Shown: in pieces, positions 38,255-48,971 of the stretch | How positions within the stretch are numbered: position 1 is the first letter of the stretch | Layout of the letters: every line of letters starts with the position of its first letter | Assembly (NCBI GenBank): GCA_905221605.1 | Contig: CAJNDS010002202.1 | Location: 758,248 to 810,878, forward strand | DNA: 52,631 bases | Source of the DNA: Symbiodinium natans | Lineage: Eukaryota > Sar > Dinophyceae > Suessiales > Symbiodiniaceae | Direction of reading: 5' to 3' | The notes under the pieces: generated by a model | What the model saw: the letters and a program-made list of their open reading frames with translations, nothing else | The model's database searches: none | Told to the model about the DNA's origin: nothing | Made by a program: the position numbers and the translations under genes

Positions 38255-38746
38255 TGTTAGGCACCCTCTTAGAGCTAGTCCTGTTCTCACAAAGCGCGGA
38301 ACCTCGCCTTGCGCGCATCCACCCCCTCAACCCTAAACCCAAAACCATGCACAGGCCGGAACCCCGCTCAATTCAAATCAAGGTGAAGGCTGCGGGAACG
38401 GTTCCTCTGCTTTAGCACGGGCATAGTAATGTACACATGTAAGAAGATATGTGCATATGTATGTACGCATAAACATGAGACACCATAGAAACACCTTTTG
38501 ACGGTGGTGGTATGGGGCGTCAAAACTACGAAGAAACGCAGCGCTGAACTCTGTTAAACCGCAACTCACTCTCGCTCAGCTCCGCAACCCCCCGGTTAAA
38601 CCCTTCCTAAAACCTTTAAGCCCTATAAGCCCTAAGCCCTAAGCTCACAGACCTAAACCCCAAACCCCAAACCCCAAACCCCAAACCCAAAACCCAAACC
38701 CAAAACCCCAAGCCCAAAACCCAAACCCCAAACCACCAAACCCCAA

Positions 38747-38880
38747 ACCCTAAACCCCAAGTCCCATACCCAAAACCCCAAGCCCCAAACCCTAAACCCG
38801 AAACCCTAAACCCAAAACCCAAAACCCCAAACCCTAAACCCCAAGTCCCATACCCAAAACCCCAAGCCCCAAACCCGAAG
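38747..38880 (-). repeat. 84-bp tandem duplication of degenerate CCCTAAA/CCCCAAA
   Basis: A segment containing GTCCCATACCCAAAACCCCA at 38761 recurs identically 84 bp later. It creates a Gly/Phe-rich spurious ORF on -. Confidence 0.85.
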
Positions 38881-38928
38881 CCTCAGACTTTTCTGGCAAA
38901 GCAAACACCAACCACACACTTCTGCCAG

Positions 38929-38972
38929 AGCACACCGGGAGCCCAGCGTTCGTTAGCTCTTCTTGCCCCAGG
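38929..38972 (+). CDS. Small exon-like island, telomeric donor
   Basis: It follows CTTCTGCCAG and ends AGG|GTTTAGGG. It reads HTGSPAFVSSSCPR. Confidence 0.35.
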
Positions 38973-39022
38973 GTTTAGGGTTTAGGGTTTAGGGTTTAGG
39001 GTTTAGGGTTTAGGGTTTAGGG
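38970..39022 (+). repeat. TTTAGGG block
   Basis: About seven units. Confidence 0.95.
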
Positions 39023-39105
39023 GGTTAAGGGTTTAAGGTTTACCCTAAACCCTAAACCCCAAACCCCAAACCCTAACCCCCAAACTCACAGCTCCAAATC
39101 CACAG

Positions 39106-39182
39106 ACGAGGGCACATGATGTTCCAGGAGATGGTCGGAAGCGAAGCCACCTGGGCTTCAAGACATTGGCTTCGGTTGCTTG
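39106..39182 (+). CDS. Exon-like island, 77 nt
   Basis: It follows AATCCACAG and ends TTG|GTGGAC. It contains RGHMMFQEMVGSEATWASRH then WLRLL. A second + frame is open, but this one is the more protein-like. Confidence 0.45.
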
Positions 39183-39656
39183 GTGGACACAAGAAACCCT
39201 AAAGGTTTAGGGCTTAGGGCTTAGGGCTTAGGGTTTAGGGTTTAGGGTTTAGGATTTAGGGCTTAGGGTTTAGGGGCATTCGGTCCGAAACTAGTGGTAC
39301 TTCCTTGGTGTCCTTTTCTTTAATAAGGGGATCCAACTACGTGTCTATTTTAGGGGCCTATTTTGGTTGCTTGGCGGGCCCAAGAACCCCAAGCATGGAA
39401 ACCTGAAGCTTCAGACCCTAAATCCTAAATCCTACACCCTAAGCCCTGAAACCTGAATCGCTCGAACTCTAAACCTTTTCAAAATTACCCCCCCATACTG
39501 AGGGCAGGACTCAGGCGTTCGTCCAGGTGACTTAGGGAGAATTTTGATTAGCCGTAAATATACCTGGACCCAAAACCCTACGCTAGTGCCAGGGTCCTGC
39601 TCAGCTGGGAGTGCACGCTGCTTTGAGACTGGGAGGTAGGAGAAGTGGTACATCAG

Positions 39657-39707
39657 ACATTCCGAGGGTGCATGGCATGCAGATCATGGGGATGGCGTCC
39701 CCGGGCA
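39657..39707 (+). CDS. Small exon-like island
   Basis: It follows GTACATCAG and ends GCA|GTGGAAAAG: 17 codons, phase 0, TFRGCMACRSWGWRPRA. Confidence 0.3.
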
Positions 39708-39884
39708 GTGGAAAAGAAGACTGACTTTTGGCCAAGATTCAAATTAGGGTTAGGGTTTACTTTAGTTCGCTTACGTCTGAGGGCCACACAAAGGGCTGGG
39801 GTCCGAGGGTTTAGGATCTGGGGTCAAGGACTGCGAGTCTTGTGGTTGGAGTAACTCCCGCGGTCCCTACTCCCTAACCCTAAC

Positions 39885-39948
39885 ACTCAGAAACGGCAAC
39901 GTTGAGGACCGGGCCATGTTGATGACCTCGCGCCGGAAGAGGCTTTGT
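39885..39948 (-). CDS. Exon-like island
   Basis: The - reading LFRREVINMARSSTLPF follows ACAACAAAG, with high third-position G/C. The right and left limits are approximate. Confidence 0.3.
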
Positions 39949-40009
39949 TGCGTGCAGGGTTACGGCGCTCAAGGTTCTTGGACATCGAGGGCCAGGGGTT
40001 TGGGGTGCA

Positions 40010-40270
40010 GGGTTGAGGACCATCAGAAAATGGCGAAAACATCGACTTTCTAATCATCCACTCGTTTCGTCGTTGGGTCCTTTCTGTAACTACTGTTCTC
40101 TCCGTTCTTCATGTTGCCATTCAGCGCTTTTAAGCTGTCACACATGCTGCAAAATACGTTTGGAGCGTATGAGCAGTCATATTTTAGCAGCATTTGCAGC
40201 CTCGCAGCCGTCAGAAAACCCGTGCTCTACAGCAGTTGGTGTCGCAGTGAACGGCAGCAATTTGCAGCAG
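40010..40270. other. Telomere-free stretch, unrecognised
   Basis: About 260 bases open in one + frame (Cys/Ser-rich). No splice edges or known motif. Possibly non-coding. Confidence 0.35.
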
Positions 40271-40767
40271 TTTAGGGTTCAGGGTTCAGGGTCCAGGGTT
40301 CAGATATGGGACCTGAAAGGATTTGCTGTTGATGCTTGGTATTGGTCAGTTTACTGTAGGGTCTGGGATTTATAAGGCTTGTGGCTTGCAGGGTGTTCGC
40401 TTGGATTAAAGAGCCCCTACCAGAGCTTCCGAATCCATCCCTTTGTGGAGGAAAGCTCACAATGTTTTGTTTGAGAAGACTATACTTACGAAACCCTAAA
40501 CCTTCAAACCCTAACACCTAAACCCTAAACAGCCCTAAGCCCTAAACCTAAACCCCAAACCCTACAACCCAAACCCCGAACCCTAAACCCTAAACCCTAC
40601 TACTACTCGCGATCTTGCAAACCCTATTCCCTCTGCCCTTTCGTTCAGGAAAGAGGGCTAAACCCTAAACCCTAAACCCTAAGCCCTAAGCCCTAAACCC
40701 TAAACCCTAAACCCTAAGCCAAGTTCGGACTTTCTGAGAGGGCCGAATGATCTTTCTTCGTACGCAG

Positions 40768-40814
40768 GGGCCTCCCGCACAGACGGCCCGGACATAGCTT
40801 CTGAGTTGCAAGAG
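40768..40814 (+). CDS. Exon-like island
   Basis: It follows CTTCGTACGCAG and ends GAG|GCCCCC (GC donor). It reads ASRTDGPDIASELQE. Strand unambiguous. Confidence 0.4.
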
Positions 40815-40889
40815 GCCCCCCCCCTCCCCAAAGAAGGGTTTAGGGTTTAGGGTTTAGGGTTTAAGGTTTAGGGTTTAGGGTTTAGCCCA

Positions 40890-40944
40890 TAAACGTCGAC
40901 ACTTTCAGTTCTATGCACAAGTGTACTCATTCAGCTTCTATGTC
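40890..40944. mobile_element. Partial MITE-like element, family M6
   Basis: ACACTTTCAGTTCTATGCAC then AAGTGTACTCATTCAGCT, the M6 core with an internal deletion. Confidence 0.65.
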
Positions 40945-41055
40945 CACATTTAAAGCCATGCGGGCCACGGCACCCCCATCATGAGCTGGCCCCACCAGAA
41001 CCACTGCTTCTTGGCCGGCAAGCTCCAATGGACCTGAGTTCAGCTCTTCGGCTAG

Positions 41056-41160
41056 ATGGCCCGTTAACAGGGGACCCCTTAAAGACCCCTGATATGCCCT
41101 ATACAACCCAAGGGCCCATACTTCAGAACCCTTTAAAGGAGGTAAGGGACCATACAACTA
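41056..41160. mobile_element. MITE-like element, family M2 (left arm lost)
   Basis: Shares CAACCCAAGGGCCCATAC and AAGGGACCATACAACTA with M2. Confidence 0.7.
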
Positions 41161-41359
41161 CCCTTCGTTCAGTAGGTCCTCTAGGGAGTGTTAAGGGGTA
41201 TAAAGAGGGACCCCCAGAAGGCCTTAATCTGATTCCCCTATATGACCCCCCCCCCCCCCCCCCAAAAAAAAAAAAAAACCTTATATAGTCCCTATATACC
41301 TAAGTAGCCCCTCAATAACCCCCAAAAAACCCTTTTCATCTTAGGGAAGTTCTGGCAGG

Positions 41360-41430
41360 TTTAGGGTTTAGGGTTTAGGGTTTAGGGTTTAGGGTTTAGG
41401 GTTTAGGGTTTAGGGTTTAGGGTTTAGGGT
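41360..41430 (+). repeat. TTTAGGG block
   Basis: About ten perfect units. Confidence 0.98.
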
Positions 41431-41458
41431 TTAGGGTTTGGGGCCGACTCCTCAGTCC

Positions 41459-41489
41459 CAACTATGAACTGCAAACAAAGCTGACACAC
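41459..41489 (-). CDS. Small exon-like island
   Basis: It follows TTTGCGGGACAG on - and reads VCQLCLQFIV. The frame stays open to the telomeric block. Short. Confidence 0.25.
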
Positions 41490-41694
41490 CTGTCCCGCAA
41501 AAACCAGGGCTGAAGGCTTGGAGCTTGAGGTTTAGGGTTTAGAGTTTAGGGTTTAGGGTTTGGGGTGTCCTAAACCCCAAATCCTAAACCCGACGCCGAC
41601 CTTAATAGGAATTCAGCATCCTTTAGCGGGGTCGTATCAGAATGGCTTGCAAAACGTAGGCTTGGGGTTCGTAAAGCACACTTCGTGGCCCAAA

Positions 41695-41885
41695 ACCCTC
41701 AAACACCAAACCCTCAAACCCCAAACCCTAAACCCTAAACCCAAAACCCAAACCCCAAACCCCAAACCCTAAACCCTAAACCCTGAACCCCAAACCCTAA
41801 ACCCAAACCCCAAACCCCAAGCCCCAAACCCCAAACCCCAAACCCCAAACCCCAAACCCCAAACCCTAAACCCTAAACCCTAAAC
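41695..41885 (-). repeat. CCCTAAA/CCCCAAA block
   Basis: About 27 units with long CCCCAAA runs. Confidence 0.95.
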
Positions 41886-42261
41886 TCAACTCGAGGATTC
41901 AGCCAGTTAAGGTACACGGCGAGACCCGTAGAAGGGACCATTAGTCCTCTTCCCCTGGCTAAACCCGTAGATATACTTTACGTAGCTATATGGGGGGGGT
42001 GGGGGGGGGGGGTTCTGAAAATAAGGGAGCCGCAATTTTTACCCCCAAATAATAGGATTCCCTTGTCATAAGGACCCCCACGGTACCCCCAAAATCGTAA
42101 ACCCCTCATATAAAGATGCACCTAAGTGGCCCCGCACATAACCCGAAACCCTAAACCCTAAACCCTGGACCCTGAACCCTAAACCCTAAACCCTAAACCC
42201 TACACCCTAAACCCTATACCCCAAACCCTAAACCCTAAACCCCCTCCTCTAGTCCGTTCAG

Positions 42262-42314
42262 ACAAGGAGCTGCTTGCTGATTCAAGACGGCCTGAGAACT
42301 CCAAGGCGCTCAGG
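42262..42314 (+). CDS. Exon-like island
   Basis: It follows GTCCGTTCAG and ends AGG|GTTAGGG. It reads KELLADSRRPENSKALR. CCCTAAA lies left and TTTAGGG-like right. Confidence 0.45.
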
Positions 42315-43347
42315 GTTAGGGTTTATGGTTTAGGGTCTAGGGTTTAGGGTTTCGGGGTTCGGGGTTCGGGGTTCGGGTTTAGGGTAAAGGGTTTAGGGTT
42401 TAGATAATTACTTCAGGGGTAATTACTTGGAAGACCCCATTGCTAAACCCTGCACCTTATAAGTACCCCCCCCCAACTTGGGTTTTAAGTACAGGTCCAC
42501 TACTTAGAACCCCCGACTGCTAAGCGCGCCAATGCACCTGCAGGTGTAAGAAGGTTTGGTTTAGGAATGAAGGGTTATAGGGTTTAGGGTTTAGGGCTAT
42601 ATCAGGGTTAAGGGTCTAGATAGGGTTTAGGGCTAAGGGTTAAGGTTTTTTTTTTTTTGGGGGGGGGGGGGGGGATTACCTCAAAACCCTGCACCCAGAG
42701 GGCTAAAAGGCCCTGTCAACACCCCTTTCTCCTCCAAATTTTGGCTGGATGGTTTAGGGTTTAGGGTTTAGGGTCGAGTCTGATCTTTATCTATCGCGTT
42801 TAGAGTCTAGAGTTTAGGGTTGGGGGAAGGGGGGGGGAGGGTGGGGTGCGGCGCGCGCAGTTTGGGGTTTCGGATTTTTTGGGCTGAGGCTTCCCATGGT
42901 GGCGGCTCATATAGGGGCCTTAGACATTAGATCAGGGGTTTGGGGTTGTTATCGAATAATCATCAAGGGGCCACAAGGGAAAACTTTATTAGTAATGATT
43001 CCGGCCCCTATAGTACCTACTTTGTTGCTTAATTGAACAGCTCCAGAAAAGGCGGCGCGCCTACATGAAGCGAACATGACGACAAGAAAACACTCAAAAA
43101 TGGGGGGGGGGGGGGGGGTGCCTGAAGTGGTTAGTTCAAAAGCCCTAATCCCTAAACCATGGGGGTTAGGTTCCCTCAATTAGCGTTTTGTCAAGCACCA
43201 TGACGCTAGCTCTCGTTGCAGCTGCCCCCCAAATCCCACGAAACAACCTAAATGCTGCACGCTAAAGCCTAGACCCTATGACCCCTAAAAACCCGGCGAG
43301 GGTTTAGGGGCTCAGGGTTTAGGATTTAGGGCGTAGGGTTTTTGAAG

Positions 43348-43424
43348 AGGGCCAAGCCGCCATGAGTATATCGCCTCAGCCAGGGCCAGCCGACACAACA
43401 AAAGGCGGAGTGGCATGTTCCCGG
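43348..43424 (+). CDS. Exon-like island, 77 nt, telomeric donor
   Basis: It follows TTTTTGAAG and ends CGG|GTTTAGGG, directly at an 11-unit array. It has two bases plus 25 codons, including QAAMSISPQPGPADTTKGGV. Strand unambiguous. Confidence 0.5.
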
Positions 43425-43501
43425 GTTTAGGGTTTAGGGTTTAGGGTTTAGGGTTTAGGGTTTAGGGTTTAGGGTTTAGGGTTTAGGGTTTAGGGTTTAG
43501 G
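43425..43501 (+). repeat. TTTAGGG block, 11 units
   Basis: Perfect array starting with the proposed donor GT. Confidence 0.98.
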
Positions 43502-43627
43502 GGTCGTGATGTGGGGGCCTTGGCTAGTACTTGCAACGCAACCAGACACTTTAAAATCTCATCATCCAAACCCAAAACCTTTCACCGAACCTAGCCAAAC
43601 ACAAGTCTCCATATCCGAACCCCAGAC

Positions 43628-43770
43628 CCTAAACCCTAAACCCTAAGCCCCAAGCCCCACGCCCTAAACCCTAAACCCTAAACCCTAAACCCCTAACCCC
43701 ACGCCCTAAACCCTAAACCCTAAACCCTAAACCCCTAACCCCTAAACCCTAAAACCCCTAAACCCCTAAA
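43628..43770 (-). repeat. CCCTAAA block
   Basis: About 20 units, including a repeated CCCCTAACCCC sub-pattern. Confidence 0.95.
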
Positions 43771-43861
43771 CCCTTAACCGTTGATGGAGGGGATCAGGGC
43801 AATCGGAAAGGAGTGGTGCAATGCCTAGGACAGTCTGCTACCCAAACTCCTAAAACCTTAC

Positions 43862-43979
43862 CTCTCCAACAGCCAGCAACTAAACACGCCAGGGAATTCA
43901 ACCTTTCGTGCTCCCTGTAGCAGTTTCCTTGCGCAAGAATTAGCTGGCGACTGTTGCCACAAAAGGTTTTCCCTGAGCT
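43862..43979 (-). CDS. Exon-like island with consensus donor
   Basis: It follows TTGTATCAG on - and ends GGAGAG|GTAAGG. It reads LRENLLWQQSPANSCARKLL then KVEFPGVFSCWLLE. Lower GC than most islands. Together with 44062-44151 it may belong to one - strand gene. Confidence 0.5.
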
Positions 43980-44061
43980 CTGATACAATCAAGAAGCGCA
44001 GGCCCTGAATCCTAGTCCCCTGAAGCGGTTTAGGGTTAGGGCTTGGGGCTTTGGGGCGTGC

Positions 44062-44151
44062 AAGTAGTTCCACAATCCGGATGTGTAAAATTCCACCGAC
44101 TGTTGCTTCTAATGCTTGATGAATTTCCTGAACTGACAGCGGCTCATACAC
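44062..44151 (-). CDS. Exon-like island, 30 codons
   Basis: The - reading YEPLSVQEIHQALEATVG then GILHIRIVELL ends CTT|GCACG. The acceptor would be GGGTTTAG|G from TTTAGGG repeats, the reverse of the usual orientation. Lower GC, like its neighbour. No family recognised. Confidence 0.45.
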
Positions 44152-44189
44152 CCTAAACCCTAAACCTTAAACCCTAAACCCTAAACCCT

Positions 44190-44640
44190 AAACCACAAGT
44201 GAACGCAGACAACGCGTGAAAAAATATTATTATAATGCGTGCACGAAATGAGAGAACGAGTGCACGAACTACAGCCCTTATCATGAGACTGTGGATTAAC
44301 CGTGTAAACGACAACTCCTATTAAATTATATGGAAACAAGGGAGTGAAACGAGTGCGTGACGCATGATTTTAGTTGAGTTTTCGTGGGACGGGCATATTC
44401 TATCACAGGTCAACTCCTAGAAAGTGAAGTGAATAAGTGAGAGAAACGAACGCCATGAACGGACCGGGGTTTAGTATTCACGCGGTTCTTTCTTATTATT
44501 ACAGTGAGCTTGCGGATCCTAGATCCAGAGGTGAAAGCATAAAGTGAGTAAAAGGGCCCCATGGCCAGGTGTGCTTCCTTAGTCCGGCGAGTAGCTACGT
44601 GGCTCTGCTATTCCTCGGCTTACACGCTGCACCCTAAACC
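44190..44640. other. Telomere-free A/T-richer segment
   Basis: About 450 bases without telomere units, with A/T-rich motifs (AAAAAATATTATTATAATG) and CGAGTGCACGAAC-like short repeats. It lies upstream of the - strand exon pair and could hold its 5' region. Nothing further can be named. Confidence 0.4.
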
Positions 44641-44980
44641 CTAAACCCCAAACCCCAAACCCTAAACCCTAAATCCTGTTGGGTTCTAGCTCTTCATGGG
44701 TTCCCCGACGACCCCCCCAATATCCCCCCCCCCCCCCCCGGCCCAAGTTCACCCGATAATGGAGGCTATTTAGGGATACTAAACCCTAAGCCCTAAACCA
44801 AAAACCCTAAGCCTAACTGAGTGTGTTTATTTCGGGGGGGAACCTGGGGGGGGGGGGGATAGTATGGAGGGGGTTAGCAGAGATTTCGGGTTTAGCGCTT
44901 CAGGCGCTTTATCAGATTGTATGGGATATCTCCAACAAGCCCAATAGTCCCGAAACCCTGCACCCAAACTTTCAATCAAG

Positions 44981-45025
44981 CTGCCCAAGATGGCAAACGT
45001 CATGCACATGACGAAGACCTGTTGG
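44981..45025 (+). CDS. Small exon-like island
   Basis: It follows TCAATCAAG and ends TTGGG|GTTTAGGG-like. It reads AAQDGKRHAHDEDLL. The - strand is also open. Confidence 0.35.
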
Positions 45026-45129
45026 GTTTAGGGTTTAGGGTTTAGGGGTTAGGGTTTTAGGGTTTAGGGTTTAGGGTCTTAGGGTTTAGGCTCCCGTCTT
45101 CCGTTGAGGGGCCCTTGTTATATCTCTCT

Positions 45130-45215
45130 CACATACACTGGAAATAATAACAACAACAAGAACAATAAACATCATAAGAAGAAGCAGCACAATAATGATA
45201 ATAATAATACTAAGG
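45130..45215 (+). repeat. AAT/AAC-rich trinucleotide tract
   Basis: Degenerate AATAATAACAACAACAAG-type microsatellite, in contrast with the GC-rich surroundings. Confidence 0.85.
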
Positions 45216-45329
45216 GCCCTTAGATAGAAAGTTGAGTTTCTGGGGGGTTAGGGTTTAGGGTAGATGGGTTGCGAGGGTTTTAACCCCTAAGCCCTAAACC
45301 CTTAACCGCTAAGGGTTCGAGCCTTACAG

Positions 45330-45353
45330 GTGCACGTACTTACACTGTTGGAG
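45330..45353 (+). CDS. Candidate 24-nt microexon
   Basis: It follows GCCTTACAG and ends GAG|GTACCT. It reads VHVLTLLE in phase 0. The edges are good, but the size makes this tentative. Confidence 0.25.
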
Positions 45354-45440
45354 GTACCTTTGCTGGGAGGCTGGCATACTGGAACAAGGACCCAAACCCC
45401 CAAAATTACTTCGAACATCCCCACCCTCTCTTGGTAGAGA

Positions 45441-45640
45441 TGCTCTAGGCTTGGGAACTCCAGGGACACTCTGGGGCTGGGCACTCCGGAGACAGTCTAG
45501 AGTTGGCACGGGACTCTGGGGTTGGGCATTCCAGGGAGACGGACACTCTGGGGTTGGGCTCCACGAAGACTCTGGGAAACTCTGGGGTTGGGCACTCCAG
45601 GACCATTTGGGGTTGGGCACTCCAGAGACACCGAGGGTGG
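45441..45640 (+). repeat. Minisatellite, unit about 30 bp
   Basis: About six diverged units built on ACTCTGGGGTTGGGCACTCC. It generates overlapping ORFs on both strands (Ala-Gln-Pro-Gln-Ser on -). No sign of a real gene. Confidence 0.85.
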
Positions 45641-45750
45641 GGAACAAAAAACAGAAACTCTAAACACCCTTAACCTCTGAAGTCCTGAACCCTTAATCCG
45701 AAGCCAAAAAAAGGAGAGCAAGGCCCTACCCTGGGTCCTAGGTAGGGCAG

Positions 45751-45786
45751 CTGGTGAGGTTGCCAGACCGTCGCGCTTCGACATAC
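45751..45786 (+). CDS. Small exon-like island, telomeric donor
   Basis: It follows GTAGGGCAG and ends TAC|GTTTAGGG: 12 codons, LVRLPDRRASTY. The left side overlaps M1-like DNA (CCTACCCTGGGTCCTAG at 45726). Confidence 0.3.
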
Positions 45787-46129
45787 GTTTAGGGTTTAGG
45801 GTTTAAGGTTTAGGGTTTAGGGTGATGGGTGCTGGACTCGTTGAGCACGACAGCAGGTTTAGGATTTGGGGTTTGGGATTTAGGGTTTGGGATTTAGGGT
45901 TTGGGGCTTCGGGGCGTGTAAGGCAGAAGGGCCTCAAGGGTGTAAGGCTTCAAAGGGTTTACGGGTCAAAAGGGCCAAAGGGTTTTAAGTAGGGCTTAAG
46001 GGAAAGGCACAACTTCAACAACCCCGGGTTGGGGTTTAGGGTTCAGGGCTTAGAAAAACGGTTTAGGGATTCTTATGGGAGTGGACCCCAAATATGCTCC
46101 ACAAATAGTGGGATTCCCTGAGAATAAGG

Positions 46130-46240
46130 GAAACCCTAAACCCGAAACCCTAAACCCTAAACCCTAAACCCTAAAGACTAAACCCTAAACCCTAAACTCT
46201 AAACCCTAAACCCTAAACCCTAAACCCTAAACCCTAAACC
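46130..46240 (-). repeat. CCCTAAA block
   Basis: About 15 units. Confidence 0.95.
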
Positions 46241-46824
46241 GCGGCCACAAGTTGAGAAAAGAGAATGCTCATTCTGTATTAAATCCCTAAACCCTAAACC
46301 CTAAACCCCTCGGACACCCAGGGGCCTTCATGGGGGGTAGGTACCTAGCTTCAGGTAGGAGCCCTAGGGAGTAGTGGGGGGTGTTAGGGAACCTTGGGTT
46401 TAGGGTATAGGGTTTAGGGTTTCGGGTTTAGGGTTTAGGGTTTAGGGCCCTTGAAGCCGCCTCCCTTCAGAACCCTATAAAACTCGGACTCTGTTGAATC
46501 AGCAAGACTGGCTAAAAAGAAAACTCACCACTGACTAGAAAAAGATCAACCCGAAGCCTACACAATGTTGTTGTTGAGGGCTTTTGGGGCTTTTGGGTTT
46601 AGGGTTTAGCAGGGCTTACGGTTTAGGGTTTAGGGTTAAGGGGATTGACGGTTCAGGGCTACAACACCAACACCAAGGCCACACCATGTAGAAGCAGGAG
46701 CTTTGCCCTAACCCCCTTGACCCCGAAACCCCCAAATCTCTACGCATAATAGAGTTTGCATAGCCCTACAACGCAATAACCCCTAGACCCGAAACCCAAG
46801 CCTAACCCCCCCCCTCCCCCCCCG

Positions 46825-46935
46825 GGCTCGCCCATCAAAACCCCTGGTTCGCCCACCAAAATTCGCCACCAAAAATCCCGCTCAACCACCAAAAACCGTG
46901 GTTCCCCCAAAACCCCCGAGGGTAGGGCAGGGCCC
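46825..46935 (+). repeat. Left terminal motif of the telomere-free insert
   Basis: CGCCCACCAAAA sub-repeats followed by GAGGGTAGGGCAGGG. 46836-46861 is a perfect 26-bp inverted partner of 50021-50046. An inverted partial copy also lies at 47704-47760. A C-rich run precedes it. Confidence 0.8.
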
Positions 46936-47703
46936 CTACCCCCTACCCCAGAGACCTGTAAGGCACACTGTAAGGATCCGCTTCCTCCACAGGGTAGGGC
47001 AGGGTAGGGCAGGGAAAACCAGGGTTCAGGGTATCGGGTTTAGGGTACAGGGTTGAGGGTTGAGGGTTCAGGGTTTTCAACCTAGACCCCTAGGCCCTAA
47101 ACCCGAAACCCCCTACACTCGAAACCAAGCTGGCCATACGGACTCTGACTTCAACTTGGCGAGTTTAGGGTTTAGGGCTTAAGGGTTAGGAGCTGTGCAG
47201 TTGCACACTTCCCTTGAAAGGTGTAGGGTCCAGAAACGGTTTGCCCTAAACCCTACACCTAAACTCCAAACCGAAACTCCTTGCCCAGTTCATTGGGTTT
47301 AGGGTTTAGGGTTTAGGGCTTAGGGCTTACGGGAACTTAAGGGCTTGGACTCCCTGGAGCCAGAACCCAAAACCTCAGACTTAAACCTCCAATGCTTGCA
47401 CTCAAACCCTAAACCCTAGACCCACAACCCGAGGGCCGCCTTGCTTAAAACACTGTAGTCACTGTAGTTCAGGGACTTGCAGATTAGGTTGGGCTACGCG
47501 AAACCCAAAACCCTGCACCCTGAAATCATGTGGGTCTAGGGTTTAGGATTTAGAGTTTAGGGTTTAGGTAGAGAACGTCGGCTGCACAGTTGTCAACGAA
47601 GGCCGCAGGCTAAACAGGACACGGCGTCGAAAAGCCAACTGGAACACGGCCAATAATTCTCTCGATGCCAAGGTACAATAGGGGAGGGTATAGGGTAGAG
47701 CCC

Positions 47704-47760
47704 GCACCCTGCCCTACCCTCCTTTTTGTTTGGTGGGTCCTTTCTTGGTGGGCGAGCCGG
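47704..47760 (-). repeat. Internal inverted copy of the terminal motif
   Basis: CCCTGCCCTACCCTCC then TTGGTGGGCGAGCC, the reverse complement order of the motif at 46825-46935. Confidence 0.75.
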
Positions 47761-47779
47761 CGAGCCGCTGGAGTCTCGC

Positions 47780-48550
47780 TTGCAGCGTCACGCTCGCAAC
47801 CTGTCAGACCCAGCACCCCGCTCACCCACGAAGAAGCTCGACAGCCCACAAGGTGACTCACAACCCTGCTCAGCCCTGACATTGGAAACCCCAAACACAT
47901 TGGAAACCACTAAGTCGCTCCGAGCACCATGTCCTGAGGATGCATACGCCGACGAGCAATCGTCCTCACACTCAGGGGGTCCTGACACACGCACACCCTC
48001 GCAGTCAAAGTCGATTCCTGAAGCATGACAATCAGAAGACCCACCCCCCCTGGTCCCCCCTCCTTTAACCGACAACCAATCGGGAAAATGCGTGTGCGTC
48101 TGGGAGGGCAAGTCAGGCCTCCAAGGGCAACAACTGGCGATAGCACGACTGCACCCAGTGAGCAGCGTGAGCAAAATGCACCCAGTCCAGCAAGGAGAGA
48201 AACAACAGAAAACGTGCACCCCCACGCTTGCTGAGCAGCAAACCGCGAAAACTTGCAGATGTGCGTGAACCTCTCCACATGGGATTCGAGGCGCCGTAGC
48301 AGGCCAGCCACGTGGAAGCAGTTGGGCCGAAGGCGAACGGGCGCAAAGGGCAAGCCCCTGAAGATGGGAAGCCTGGAACCGTCGGAAGACGACGAGGAAG
48401 GCACGCTGGACTGGGGGCTTTCCATCCGCCACCCCCGATCACGTGAGCAGCTTGCACTGGCCCTAGCGGCACATTTAGCACCTGGACGAGCCCTTACACT
48501 AGACAGCGGCCTGGAGCCCACAAGACAAAATTTTGCTCTGCACTCATGAG
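47780..48550. other. GC-rich telomere-free segment with overlapping ORFs
   Basis: Open in several frames on both strands (up to about 214 codons on -, 98-100 on +). None has a recognisable domain, and the mutual overlap in GC-rich DNA means most are chance. It could contain the 3' part or cargo of the adjacent retroelement. I cannot choose a frame. Confidence 0.3.
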
Positions 48551-48655
48551 CCAGTGCTGCACGCGCATGTCACTCAAGCTGAGCACTGCGTCACACGCTT
48601 TCACAAGATTGGAATCACGTTTGCCAGGCAAATGCATCACAAAATACTTGTGGCT

Positions 48656-48871
48656 TCAAACCACGTAACATATGGCATCCCAATTGTCCAAGAACATGTT
48701 GGACTCGAGTGACCAAACACCATTCGCTCGAATGGCGCTCCCAATCGCTCCCATTGTCACGAAGGTCAGACACAGAGCAACTGCCAGCACCATTGAGGTC
48801 TTCTCGACCATGGCTCTCCAAAGATGATTGGACTCACTAAAGAAACTACGTAACGACAAAGCACGGTTCAA
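48656..48871 (-). CDS. Possible small membrane protein or exon
   Basis: A - frame of 71 codons with one hydrophobic stretch (SMVLAVALCLTFVTMGAIGS) flanked by polar residues. No family recognised. It lies downstream of the retroelement C-terminal domain and could be untranslated sequence. Confidence 0.2.
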   Translation of the reverse strand: MNRALSLRSFFSESNHLWRAMVEKTSMVLAVALCLTFVTMGAIGSAIRANGVWSLESNMFLDNWDAICYVV

Positions 48872-48971
48872 ATGCTGCGCGAATCATCCAGACCTAACAT
48901 CCGCTCCTGACTTCGCCATGAAAAACGGCGTATAACGGTCCCAAAGAAAATACCTCGAAGCGCCCCCCCTT

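Noticed and set aside
38616-38822. Gly/Phe/Trp-rich ORF on -
   Set aside because: Translation of CCCCAAA/CCCTAAA repeats.
45302-45784. Overlapping ORFs of 60-107 codons on both strands
   Set aside because: Produced by the minisatellite at 45441-45640. The repeated Ala-Gln-Pro-Gln-Ser pattern follows the DNA repeat period.
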